Below, piece after piece: positions 15,627 to 23,653 of a stretch of DNA of 36,709 nt. The stretch spans positions 1 through 36,709 of the forward strand of contig NZ_MXQF01000040.1 in the NCBI RefSeq assembly GCF_002165575.1, given 5' to 3'. The translations under genes were made by a program, and so were the position numbers. The notes under the pieces were generated by a model that saw only the letters and a program-made list of their open reading frames with translations, searched no databases and was not told where the DNA came from. This DNA is from Pseudoalteromonas sp. A601 (GTDB lineage Bacteria; Pseudomonadota; Gammaproteobacteria; Enterobacterales; Alteromonadaceae). Each line of letters starts with the position of its first letter. The first letter of the stretch is position 1.

Positions 15627-16757
15627 TTAAGCTTGCTGGATATTTACCGATATTGCGTTTTCATCACGCATTTTCTTCTTTGCCATACGTTTGGTACGGT
15701 CTACAACATCGCCAGCTAACTGGCCGCATGCTGCGTCGATATCGTCCCCTCGAGTACGGCGCACAATACACGTAATGCCGCCAGCTTGCAGTACCTTAGA
15801 GAAACGGTCGATACGGCTGTTACTTGAACGAGTGTATTCATTACCTGGGAACGGGTTAAACGGAATAAGGTTTACTTTAGACGGTGTGCCTTTTAGTGTT
15901 TTAACAAGTTCGTGGGCTTGATCAGTGCTGTCGTTCACACCATTGAGCATTACATATTCAATAGTGACGTCTTTATTCGCTTTTGAGCCATCAATATAAC
16001 GACGACACGCTGCTAAAAATTCTTCAATAGGGTACTTTTTATTGATTGGAACTAAAATGTCACGCAGTGCGTTATCAGGCGCATGCAGAGAAATTGCCAG
16101 CGCAACGTCGATTTTTTCTTTTAATAAATCAAGTGCAGGTACCACACCCGAGGTACTCAAGGTTACGCGGCGTTTCGATAAACCAAAACCCCAGTCATCC
16201 ATCATTAGTTCCATCGCCGGGACCACGTTTTTAACGTTGAGTAATGGCTCACCCATACCCATCATCACAACGTTGGTGACTGGGCGTTTTTCGCTATTAC
16301 CATCAAGGCCGATATCTTTTGCTACGCGCCAAACTTGGCCGATAATCTCAGATACTTTGAGGTTACGATTAAAGCCTTGTTGTGCTGTTGAGCAGAAAGT
16401 ACATTCTAATGCGCAGCCAACTTGTGATGATACACACAAAGTTGCACGTTCTTTTTCTGGGATCCACACAGCTTCTACTTCTTGGCCGCCTTCAAGCACT
16501 AATGCGTATTTGATTGTGCCGTCGCTCGCTTGTTGGCGTACAGATATTTCTGGTGCAACAATTTCGCATTCGTTTTTAAGCTTTTCTTTAAGCTTTTTAT
16601 TTACGTTGCTCATGTCGTCGAAGTTATCAACGCCAAAATGATAAATCCATTTCATCACCTGATCGCCACGAAATGGCTTTTCACCGAATGATACAAAAAG
16701 CTCACGCATTGCATCTCGGTTTAAATCTAATAAGTTAATCTTTTTTTGCTCGGTCAT
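15627..16757 (-). CDS. rlmN: Dual-specificity 23S rRNA/tRNA m2A methyltransferase RlmN
   Basis: This 376-residue radical SAM enzyme methylates C2 of A2503 in 23S rRNA and A37 in some tRNAs. The cluster motif CxxxCxxC is Cys115-Cys119-Cys122 (GCALECTFCS), followed by GMGEPLLN and, near the end, RTRGDDIDAACGQLAG, which carries the catalytic methyl-carrier cysteine. GAGG lies 11 bases before the ATG. It heads the conserved run rlmN-pilW-rodZ-ispG-hisS, with ndk upstream behind a terminator. Confidence 0.97.
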   Translation of the reverse strand: MTEQKKINLLDLNRDAMRELFVSFGEKPFRGDQVMKWIYHFGVDNFDDMSNVNKKLKEKLKNECEIVAPEISVRQQASDGTIKYALVLEGGQEVEAVWIPEKERATLCVSSQVGCALECTFCSTAQQGFNRNLKVSEIIGQVWRVAKDIGLDGNSEKRPVTNVVMMGMGEPLLNVKNVVPAMELMMDDWGFGLSKRRVTLSTSGVVPALDLLKEKIDVALAISLHAPDNALRDILVPINKKYPIEEFLAACRRYIDGSKANKDVTIEYVMLNGVNDSTDQAHELVKTLKGTPSKVNLIPFNPFPGNEYTRSSNSRIDRFSKVLQAGGITCIVRRTRGDDIDAACGQLAGDVVDRTKRMAKKKMRDENAISVNIQQA

Positions 16758-16867
16758 GAAACAACCTCAATCAGTGACGGTGGTGATAAAATTTACGGGG
16801 ATGAATTGTACACAATTCGACCAGTTTAGTCATTAGCTAAACATTGTTAATTGCTTAGCTAATCACT

Positions 16868-16890
16868 AAAAAAGGGCCCGAAAGCCCTTT
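16868..16890 (-). terminator. Rho-independent terminator of ndk
   Basis: On the minus strand AAAGGGC-TTTCGG-GCCCTTTTTT gives a GC-rich stem with a run of six T. It lies about 24 bases after the ndk stop and separates ndk from rlmN. Confidence 0.85.
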
Positions 16891-16913
16891 TTATTTTGCT
16901 TAACGCGTTCGAA

Positions 16914-17345
16914 TTAACGAGTACGTGGGCAAAGCTCTTCGTCAGCAAAGAAGTACGCGATTTCGCGAGCAGCAGATTCAACAGCGTCAGAACCGTGAAC
17001 AGCGTTTTCGTCGATGCTATCAGCGTAGTCTGCACGTAAAGTACCAGCTAGTGCTTCAGCAGGGTTAGTAGCACCCATGATTTCGCGGTTTTTAAGAACA
17101 GCGTTTTCGCCTTCAAGAACAGTAACCATTACTGGGCCAGATGTCATGAAAGAAACTAAAGCACCAAAGAAAGGACGCTCGCTGTGCTCAGCGTAGAAAC
17201 CTTCAGCTTTCTCTTGTGAAAGGTGAACCATTTTAGCTGCAACGATTTTAAGGCCAGCAGTTTCGAAACGGTTGTAGATAGCGCCAATGTGGTTTTTAGC
17301 TACTGCATCAGGTTTTACGATTGAGAAAGTACGCTCTAAAGCCAT
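16914..17345 (-). CDS. ndk: Nucleoside diphosphate kinase
   Basis: This 143-residue enzyme transfers the gamma-phosphate between nucleoside triphosphates and diphosphates through a phosphohistidine. The active-site His117 is in ENAVHGSDAVESA, and the N-terminal ERTFSIVKPDAV and GAIYNRFE are family signatures. Length is standard. The gene is monocistronic, with its own promoter and terminator. Confidence 0.97.
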   Translation of the reverse strand: MALERTFSIVKPDAVAKNHIGAIYNRFETAGLKIVAAKMVHLSQEKAEGFYAEHSERPFFGALVSFMTSGPVMVTVLEGENAVLKNREIMGATNPAEALAGTLRADYADSIDENAVHGSDAVESAAREIAYFFADEELCPRTR

Positions 17346-17390
17346 CTTTATGCTCCAATAATTTTTAAGTAAAAGTGTGAATATTAACGG

Positions 17391-17407
17391 GCGCGAATTA
17401 TACGCGC
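17391..17407 (-). promoter_or_regulatory. Probable ndk promoter -10 within a GC-rich inverted repeat
   Basis: On the minus strand GCGCG-TATAATT-CGCGC places a perfect TATAAT (17402-17397) between inverted GCGCG arms, about 50 bases before the ndk ATG. No strong -35 is visible. The arms could reflect a stringent-type discriminator or an operator. Confidence 0.5.
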
Positions 17408-17754
17408 TTTATGGAAAAATTCCTAATTTTATTAAATAAGGCTTCAATGACAATTTTATGATGTAAAAAATAAGTTTTTAAAAAGTGGTAATTATAATAA
17501 CAATAGATAAACTATTATTGTTTTTTGTCGTCAGTAAATATAATTTATATCTTTGTTTTTGCTAAGTTTACCTCTTTATAAGGCTGTGTTTGGTTTTAAT
17601 GATGTGATACTGGATTGAAAACAAAGCCATCTACCTCAGTCACATTTAATTTTAACCTACAAAGCTTATTTGAGTCTGAAAGACATTTAGATAAGTATAA
17701 ACTATAGTTTTTATATTCTTTGGGCTAGTAAACTTTCTTTATTAGGATGAAAGT
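17408..17754. other. Intergenic region between ndk and the chemoreceptor gene
   Basis: This AT-rich stretch holds the far upstream part of the ndk promoter and the leader of the + strand chemoreceptor. AGGATGAAAGT precedes the chemoreceptor ATG. No flagellar sigma-28 type promoter (TAAA-N15-GCCGATAA) and no small ORF with a ribosome binding site were found. Confidence 0.4.
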
Positions 17755-19071
17755 ATGTTTTTTAATCGTGCACTGCAACGCCAAATTGATGACATGAAAA
17801 GTCAGCTATTTAGGCAACAACAAGTTAAAAAAAGCTTAGATGAGGAGATGCTAGTACTGGAGATTGACGGCACAGGTAGAATAAGCCATCAAAATACAAA
17901 CTTTGAACTTGCATTGGGGTATTCTCACGGGCAACTGATTAATAAAGAATTATTTAACTTTGTACCTGATAACGCTAAAACCACAGCTCACTTTAAGGGA
18001 TTAAAAAATGCAATTGAAAAACAAGAGCACTGGGTAGGCGCCTTACAACTTGTAAATGCTAGTGGTGAACAGGTGTGGTTGAGAAGTATATTACAACCGA
18101 TATTTGATGAAAATAAAGTTTTAATTGAGTTTACACTTCACTCTACAGTGCTTACTCGTACTATTGAATCTTCTCGTGAGCATCAAGACTTAATAAATGC
18201 GTTACATCGCTCTATGGCCGTTATTGAGTTTAATACCGATGGCATTGTGCTCAAAGCAAATGAACATTTTTTAGCTGGAATGGGTTACTCAGAAAATGAA
18301 ATTCTGGGGCAGCATCATCGCATGTTTTGTGAGCCTGAAGAAGCAACTTCAGCTGAATATGCTGCATTTTGGCAGCAGTTAAAAGCAGGGAAATACGTCG
18401 CCGACCGTTTTAAAAGAGTTGATCGACATGGCTGTACTGTTTGGTTAGAGGCGTCTTATAACCCTATTTTTAATGAACATAATGAATTATATAAGGTAGT
18501 TAAGTTTGCAACAGTGATTACTGAACAGGTTGAGCGAGAGCTTGCTATTGTACAAGCAGCCGATATTGCTTATAGCACTTCAACAGAAACAGAAAGCTTG
18601 GCCAAACAAGGTGAAGCGGTTATTGAGCAAACGGTTAAAGTTATGAATGAACTTGCGGTGCAAATGGCGCAAGCCGGCGATGAAATATCAGCCTTAGATA
18701 AGCAATCACAATTAATAGCTAGTATAGTGCAAAGTATCAGTAGTATCGCAGATCAAACCAATTTACTCGCCTTAAATGCTGCAATAGAAGCGGCAAGAGC
18801 AGGTGAGCAAGGTCGTGGCTTTGCTGTTGTAGCTGATGAAGTTCGTCATTTAGCATCAAGAACCAGTAAAGCCACTGAAGAAATTGTAGAGGTTGTTCAA
18901 CAAAACCAAAACTTAACTCAATCGACAGTCGCGGCCATTGAACAAGGTAAAAGCAAGGCGCAAGAGGGGCTCGATTTATCGACTGAGTCAGGTAGTGTAA
19001 TGAATGACATTAAAAAAGGCGCACAACTAGTGGTTGATGCAGTAAGCCAATTTGCCAATCAGCTAAAATAG
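17755..19071 (+). CDS. Soluble methyl-accepting chemotaxis protein with two PAS domains
   Basis: This 438-residue protein has a short N-terminal coiled coil (residues 1-30) and no transmembrane segment. PAS1 covers about 30-145 (LEIDGTGRISHQNTNFELAL) and PAS2 about 150-270 (IEFNTDGIVLKANEHFLAGM, then WLEASYNPIFNEHNELYKVV). A short receptor signalling domain carries the conserved hairpin tip QTNLLALNAAIEAARAGEQG. The layout matches Aer/BdlA-type cytosolic redox or oxygen sensors; bound heme or FAD cannot be decided from the sequence. There is no C-terminal CheR-binding pentapeptide. It would control CheA through CheW. No other chemotaxis gene is nearby. Confidence 0.92.
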   Translation: MFFNRALQRQIDDMKSQLFRQQQVKKSLDEEMLVLEIDGTGRISHQNTNFELALGYSHGQLINKELFNFVPDNAKTTAHFKGLKNAIEKQEHWVGALQLVNASGEQVWLRSILQPIFDENKVLIEFTLHSTVLTRTIESSREHQDLINALHRSMAVIEFNTDGIVLKANEHFLAGMGYSENEILGQHHRMFCEPEEATSAEYAAFWQQLKAGKYVADRFKRVDRHGCTVWLEASYNPIFNEHNELYKVVKFATVITEQVERELAIVQAADIAYSTSTETESLAKQGEAVIEQTVKVMNELAVQMAQAGDEISALDKQSQLIASIVQSISSIADQTNLLALNAAIEAARAGEQGRGFAVVADEVRHLASRTSKATEEIVEVVQQNQNLTQSTVAAIEQGKSKAQEGLDLSTESGSVMNDIKKGAQLVVDAVSQFANQLK

Positions 19072-19084
19072 AAAACCGCGTTTT

Positions 19085-19126
19085 ATGATCTTGATCAACA
19101 TAGGTAAATATAACTAACCTTATACT
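19085..19126 (+). promoter_or_regulatory. Class II FNR-type promoter in front of trhP
   Basis: ATGATCTTGATCAA (19085-19098) matches the FNR consensus TTGATnnnnATCAA at all but one base. A -10 TATACT lies at 19121-19126, placing the box centre about 41.5 bases before the expected start near 19133, which is the class II activator geometry. This suggests activation under low oxygen by FNR/EtrA. Confidence 0.6.
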
Positions 19127-19183
19127 GCCGCGCTTTATTACTCATGCAACTGATTTGTACTCAGTTCGATGTATGGAGCGCAC

Positions 19184-20563
19184 ATGTCGTCAATTACCCC
19201 TTCAAATACTTTTACACCAGAGTTGCTCTCTCCTGCTGGCAGTTTAAAAAATATGCGTTACGCGTTTGCTTACGGAGCTGATGCAGTGTATGCCGGCCAG
19301 CCACGCTATAGTTTGCGCGTGCGCAACAATGAGTTTGATCTTGAAACATTAAAAATAGGTATTGATGAAGCCCATGCATTGAATAAAAAGTTTTATGTGG
19401 TTTCAAACATTGCACCGCACAATGCCAAAGTAAAATCGTACTTACGTGATATAGAGCCCGTGATTGCGATGAAGCCAGATGCTTTGATCATGTCGGATCC
19501 TGGTTTAATCATGCTAGTTCGTGAAAAATGGCCCGATATGCCTATTCATCTATCGGTACAAGCGAATGCAGTAAACTTTGCAAGCGTTAAGTTTTGGGCC
19601 AAACAGGGCATTGAGCGAGTCATTTTATCGCGCGAGTTATCGCTTGAAGAAATCGCTGAAATTCGTCAGTTATGCCCAGAAACAGAGCTCGAAGTCTTTG
19701 TGCATGGTGCATTATGTATGGCGTATTCAGGGCGTTGCTTACTTTCAGGTTATATAAATAAGCGCGATCCAAACCAAGGCACGTGTACTAATGCCTGTCG
19801 CTGGGAATACGATGTAAAACCAGGTACCGAAAACGAAACTGGCGAAATGGTTCATAAAATAGATCCTAAAGCAGTAATACCTACTTTAGGAGAGGGCAGC
19901 CCAAGTAACAATGTGTTTATGCTTGAAGAGCACGGCCGCCCAGGTGAGTATATGCCTGCGTTTGAAGACGAACATGGCACTTATATCATGAACTCAAAAG
20001 ACCTGCGAGCAGTACAGTATGTTGAGCAATTAACAAAAATGGGCGTACACAGCTTTAAAATAGAAGGCCGTACTAAGTCTTTTTATTATGTTGCCCGCAC
20101 AGCGCAGGTTTATCGTAAAGCGATAGACGATGCCGTAGCTGGTCGTCCATTTGATGCTGATTTATTTAAAACACTCGAAAGCCTAGCTCATCGCGGTTAC
20201 ACCGAAGGTTTTTTAAAGCGCCATGCTCATCAAGATTATCAAAACTATGAATACGGCCATTCTGTATCAGACAAACAACAATTTGTTGGTGAAGTAATAG
20301 GGCGACATGCTGATGGTTTGGTTGAAATAGAGGTAAAAAATAAATTCTGTGTTGGGCACTCATTAGAGCTAATGACGCCAAAAGGCAATATCACCTTTAC
20401 TCTTGAAATGATGCAGAACAAAAAAGGCGATTGTATCACTGATGCTAAAGGCTCAGGCCACGTTGTAAAAATTCGGCTGCCTGAAAGCATTGATTTAGAG
20501 CACGCTATCTTAATGCGTAATCTAGACGAAAACCAAGATACGCGTAACCCATTTAGAGTATAA
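19184..20563 (+). CDS. trhP: tRNA 5-hydroxyuridine synthesis protein TrhP (YegQ), peptidase U32 family
   Basis: This protein belongs to the U32 family, which in E. coli (YegQ/TrhP) makes 5-hydroxyuridine at tRNA position 34 using prephenate, independently of oxygen. The family signatures are LLSPAGSLKNMRYAFAYGAD, VFVHGALCMAYSGRCLLSGY and NQGTCTNACRWEY; the four cysteines bind an iron-sulfur cluster in related enzymes. An ATG at 19169 is in frame, but GGAG at 19175-19178 is 5 bases before the ATG at 19184, giving 459 residues. An FNR-type promoter precedes it. It appears to be a single-gene unit. Confidence 0.93.
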   Translation: MSSITPSNTFTPELLSPAGSLKNMRYAFAYGADAVYAGQPRYSLRVRNNEFDLETLKIGIDEAHALNKKFYVVSNIAPHNAKVKSYLRDIEPVIAMKPDALIMSDPGLIMLVREKWPDMPIHLSVQANAVNFASVKFWAKQGIERVILSRELSLEEIAEIRQLCPETELEVFVHGALCMAYSGRCLLSGYINKRDPNQGTCTNACRWEYDVKPGTENETGEMVHKIDPKAVIPTLGEGSPSNNVFMLEEHGRPGEYMPAFEDEHGTYIMNSKDLRAVQYVEQLTKMGVHSFKIEGRTKSFYYVARTAQVYRKAIDDAVAGRPFDADLFKTLESLAHRGYTEGFLKRHAHQDYQNYEYGHSVSDKQQFVGEVIGRHADGLVEIEVKNKFCVGHSLELMTPKGNITFTLEMMQNKKGDCITDAKGSGHVVKIRLPESIDLEHAILMRNLDENQDTRNPFRV

Positions 20564-20634
20564 CTATTTTCATTTTTTTTGACTTTATTATAATAGTTAA
20601 TGATAAAATTGAACGTATTTTACAGTGCTAAAAG

Positions 20635-20658
20635 ACTCGGAATTTTACAATTCCGAGT
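20635..20658 (-). terminator. Bidirectional terminator between trhP and the 30-residue protein gene
   Basis: ACTCGGAATT and AATTCCGAGT form a perfect 10-bp stem with a 4-base loop. On the minus strand it is followed by CTTTTAG and lies 24 bases after the stop of the small gene at 20683; on the plus strand it lies after trhP. Confidence 0.65.
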
Positions 20659-20682
20659 TTGCGACTTTATTAAGGTTGAGTT

Positions 20683-20775
20683 TTATTTTTCAGGGGTTTT
20701 TAGTTTTTCTTTGCGTAGCTTTCGCTTTTCTTTTAAGCTGTGTTTAGCTTGTTTTTTAGGTTTTTCTTTACTCAT
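20683..20775 (-). CDS. 30-residue highly basic small protein
   Basis: A short frame starts at the ATG at 20775 with GGAG 9 bases upstream and ends at 20683, with a terminator just beyond. It encodes 30 residues, about half of them Lys or Arg (MSKEKPKKQAKHSLKEKRKL at the start), ending in TPEK. Such charge suggests nucleic acid or ribosome contact, or an intrinsically disordered peptide; no function is known to me. The complete set of gene signals argues that it is real although automatic annotation would usually miss it. The 72-codon + strand frame over the same bases is a shadow. Confidence 0.6.
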   Translation of the reverse strand: MSKEKPKKQAKHSLKEKRKLRKEKLKTPEK

Positions 20776-20834
20776 TATAAATAACTCCAATCAAATATAT
20801 AAAAATTTAAAATAAAAAACTGAAATGATTTATT

Positions 20835-21227
20835 CTATATTTTCTCCTTAACATTAATTGCTATTATTTCCCAGCAGTGAGTAACCCCACCTTCAACACA
20901 CTCAAATATATGACCTACTTTATGGCCTAAAAGAGCGATCCCAATAAGAGAATGAAATGAAACAGCATTTGGAGTTACACCATGTTGTTCTGGCGCTACT
21001 AATGTAATTCGGTATTTATAACCTGTGACAGTGTGCCTAATAACCACAGTACTATTAACCTGTACGTGTGGACTGAACTTAGACCAAGGTCTTTCAGAGT
21101 ACTCAACTTTTTGTAATAAATGCGCTAGCTTTAACGGGTGCAATAATATTGCTGTGCTCCCTAAATTAATTTTATATTTTAATTTAGGATTGATAAATTT
21201 TTTATACTCGAACAGCGAAGGAAACAC
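20835..21227 (-). CDS. Rnk-like GreA/GreB C-terminal domain protein
   Basis: This 130-residue protein has a short helical N-terminal part (HPLKLAHLLQKVEYSERPW) followed by a GreA/GreB-C FKBP-like domain: NSTVVIRHTVTGYKYRITLV, then VSFHSLIGIALLGHKVGHIF. Rnk (136 residues in E. coli) has this layout and binds RNA polymerase at the secondary channel without transcript-cleaving acidic tips. The start used is a GTG at 21227 with a GGGG run upstream; the exact start is uncertain. It stands alone between a 24-base palindrome and the small basic protein gene. Confidence 0.75.
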   Translation of the reverse strand: MFPSLFEYKKFINPKLKYKINLGSTAILLHPLKLAHLLQKVEYSERPWSKFSPHVQVNSTVVIRHTVTGYKYRITLVAPEQHGVTPNAVSFHSLIGIALLGHKVGHIFECVEGGVTHCWEIIAINVKEKI

Positions 21228-21703
21228 GGAGTAATCCCCACAAAAAATAAACTAAATTTTAGATTTTAATAGATACAGTGAAACTGCCGAGTGTATTAAT
21301 ACACTCGGCTTAAATGTCGAAGGTGAGATTTGTTTTTTGCAGTTTTGAAATTAAAGTAAACATTATTTCCTCTTTGTTTTAAACAATCATATTGCTTAAA
21401 AATATAATGTCAAGGGGTGTGTTCTATTTAATGTTGTAATGTAAGTTAAACCTAAAAATTAATATGCTATTTAATGTTGGATTAGTTTGATTAAGAGTCA
21501 CCGTATTGAGATATTTTATCAGTTCTAAAGTTAATTATTAGTTATGTAGGTTTTATTTATGGAATCTAGCATTTCATTTGCGCTTATTTATAAAATTTAA
21601 AATTTCCCTATACTGGCGGTCTTAATTTGTACGTGCGCTTATGTGATATAGCGAAACGCTTTTCAGCGCGCATTTTCATCAATCAGAACGTTAGGAAATG
21701 ACT
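21228..21703. other. AT-rich intergenic region with a 24-base perfect palindrome
   Basis: The main element is GCCGAGTGTATT / AATACACTCGGC (21286-21309), a perfect palindrome that would fold into a strong hairpin, with no U-tract on either side. Further right are a TATACT hexamer at about 21609 and the leader of the EamA transporter gene. No gene was found on either strand. Confidence 0.5.
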
Positions 21704-22579
21704 ATGTGGATAATTTTTGCATTGCTCGCCACCGTATTTTTTGGTCTGCGGGGGGTAATGTATCAATGGACATCACAACAAAAGATTAACCGCAATTTAC
21801 TGCTGTTTGGCGTGTTTTTTGTTGGCTTTGTTATCAGTATCATAGGCACTTTTGTTCTTGAACAAACATGGTATGGCTGGGCTGATTTAGCTGTGGGTTT
21901 GGCTCTTGGGGTTGGATCTTTTGCTGCAAATGGGTTTTTACATAAAGGGTTTTCAGTGGGTAAAGCGTCATTGATCAGTATTTTATCAGGGCTGACTCCT
22001 TTATTTGTTCTTCTATTTGCCTTTCTACTGTGGCAAGAAACACTCACGGGCTTTCAGCTGTTCGGCTTTTTTATCATTTTTGCTGGCTTATATATTATTC
22101 GATACTCGAATGATATTTCTTGGAGTAATTTACAAGGTGCGCAGTGGGGGTTACTGGCTGCATTAGCTTTTGCGTTTAATGACTTAATGGGCAAGCAGTC
22201 GACCTTATTAGAAGCTGATACATTTGCGACCTTAACCTCAATGTTTGGTTGTGGAAGCGTTTTGTTTGCTTTGAGTTGGTTTTTAAAGCGTACACAACAA
22301 CATCATGATGAAGACGAAAGCTTACATAACGGATGGTCTGCAGCAAAAACGTTTGCGTGTGGATTACTCATAGGTTTGACAAATGTCGCTGGAATGGTGG
22401 CTATCATTTCGGCCTTTGCAATTGGAAGTACGGGGTTAGTTTCAGCGATTTCAGGAATGAATATTCTGATTATTTTGCTTTATTCTCGCATTGTTTTAAA
22501 AGAGTCATTTAGCCGTCAAGAGATCATTGGATTGACGGCTGCACTGCTTGGTGTTGTGGTGCTTAGGCTTAGCTTTTAA
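21704..22579 (+). CDS. EamA/DMT superfamily transporter
   Basis: This integral inner-membrane protein of about 291 residues has ten predicted transmembrane helices in two homologous five-helix EamA halves. The first half ends around GFFIIFAGLYIIRYS and the second around IIGLTAALLGVVVLRLS. Family members export metabolites such as amino acids or drugs; the substrate is not deducible. AGGA at 21693-21696 fits the ATG at 21704 (7 bases) better than the ATG at 21698. It is convergent with the LysR gene ending at 22649. Confidence 0.85.
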   Translation: MWIIFALLATVFFGLRGVMYQWTSQQKINRNLLLFGVFFVGFVISIIGTFVLEQTWYGWADLAVGLALGVGSFAANGFLHKGFSVGKASLISILSGLTPLFVLLFAFLLWQETLTGFQLFGFFIIFAGLYIIRYSNDISWSNLQGAQWGLLAALAFAFNDLMGKQSTLLEADTFATLTSMFGCGSVLFALSWFLKRTQQHHDEDESLHNGWSAAKTFACGLLIGLTNVAGMVAIISAFAIGSTGLVSAISGMNILIILLYSRIVLKESFSRQEIIGLTAALLGVVVLRLSF

Positions 22580-22648
22580 TTTGTATTTTAACCACTGTCG
22601 TTCTGAGTTTTGCCTTTGTGGTGGTGAAGGTAATCACTGCAACATAAA

Positions 22649-23542
22649 TTAAAAGTGTTGCAGTATATATTCTATTAATAATCGTACGCGGTAGGGGATG
22701 TGCTCTCTATCGCGATAGAGCATTGAAAACGGCTGCTGCTCACTTTGCCAATCAGGCAAAATACGCTTTAGTTTACCTGACTCAATTAAGGGGAGCGCGA
22801 TATAATCTGGCATGTAGCTAATGCCTATTCCAGATTTTACAGCTTCTTCCATCATCTGAATTTCGTCAACATGTAGTTTTATATTATCAGTAGGTGCAAA
22901 GCTAAACTGTTCACCTGTTAATTGATTTTTTAATTGCCATGGCGTTAAACCTACGCAGGTTACTTTTGGCTCATTAACTAATTGCGAAGGATGGGTAATG
23001 TGACTGTGTGGCTGATTTATATGGCAGCATAGTACATTTCGTGTCAGCTTTAATTGCCTGACTACCCAGTTATCGATGGCAGGGTTTCTAACTCTAAAAG
23101 CAATATCAATTCCGTACTTTTCGATATCAATAAGCTCATTTGAAAAACGTAGGTCTAGTTGGATATCTGGGTATTTTAATAAAAAATCACAAAATAACGC
23201 GCTTAAAAATTGTTTACCGCTATAGATAGGGGCTGTGATCCTAATTTTACCTTTTGCTTGATGTTTGTCGTCACGCAATGTTTGCTCGATGTCATCAAGT
23301 TCACTAAATACTTTACTGTATCGTTCGAAATAGGTTTCACCGCTATGAGTTAAAGTCACACGATGAGCATCGCGATTAAGTAACCGAAGTTGTAAGGATT
23401 GCTCGAGTAAGTTTACTCTACGGCTCAAGGTTGATAGTGAAATACCTAAGCTTGCTGCTGCTTGTTTAAAGCTTCCAAGTTTAACGATGGTACAAAAAGA
23501 ACGTAAATCGTCGAGGGAGTAATTAGATGCCATTAGAGTCAC
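22649..23542 (-). CDS. LysR-family transcriptional regulator
   Basis: This 297-residue protein has an N-terminal winged helix-turn-helix (SLDDLRSFCTIVKLGSFKQA, then SLSTLSRRVNLLEQSL) and a periplasmic-binding-protein-like effector domain (IRITAPIYSGKQFLSALF). It resembles the CrgA/LrhA-like subgroup of LysR regulators. It lies 111 bases downstream of the dehydrogenase gene on the same strand, separated by a hairpin. Its target is unknown; the GST/dehydrogenase pair is the nearest candidate. The second in-frame ATG (23533) is an alternative start. A stem ACTGCAACA / TGTTGCAGT overlaps its stop codon. Confidence 0.9.
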   Translation of the reverse strand: MTLMASNYSLDDLRSFCTIVKLGSFKQAAASLGISLSTLSRRVNLLEQSLQLRLLNRDAHRVTLTHSGETYFERYSKVFSELDDIEQTLRDDKHQAKGKIRITAPIYSGKQFLSALFCDFLLKYPDIQLDLRFSNELIDIEKYGIDIAFRVRNPAIDNWVVRQLKLTRNVLCCHINQPHSHITHPSQLVNEPKVTCVGLTPWQLKNQLTGEQFSFAPTDNIKLHVDEIQMMEEAVKSGIGISYMPDYIALPLIESGKLKRILPDWQSEQQPFSMLYRDREHIPYRVRLLIEYILQHF

Positions 23543-23613
23543 TTATCAAATAAAACTTTATGTTATTAACGCGTCTTTAATAGTATCAGTGAGGATTAAT
23601 GATTGCATTAGAT

Positions 23614-23641
23614 ACTCACTGTTACATGAAGTAACAGTGAG
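23614..23641. terminator. Hairpin after the dehydrogenase gene
   Basis: CTCACTGTTAC-atgaa-GTAACAGTGAG is a perfect 11-bp stem 13 bases after the dehydrogenase stop (minus strand). The T-rich flank (CTTTTATT) is on the + strand side, so termination in the minus direction would rely mainly on the stem. Confidence 0.5.
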
Positions 23642-23653
23642 CTTTTATTAAGG

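Noticed and set aside
20600..20815. 71-codon + strand frame after trhP
   Set aside because: It runs across the terminator hairpin and antisense to the 30-residue gene, which has better signals.
22636..22664. Stem ACTGCAACA/TGTTGCAGT at the LysR stop as a terminator
   Set aside because: It overlaps the stop codon and has no U-tract, so it is mentioned only within the gene entry.
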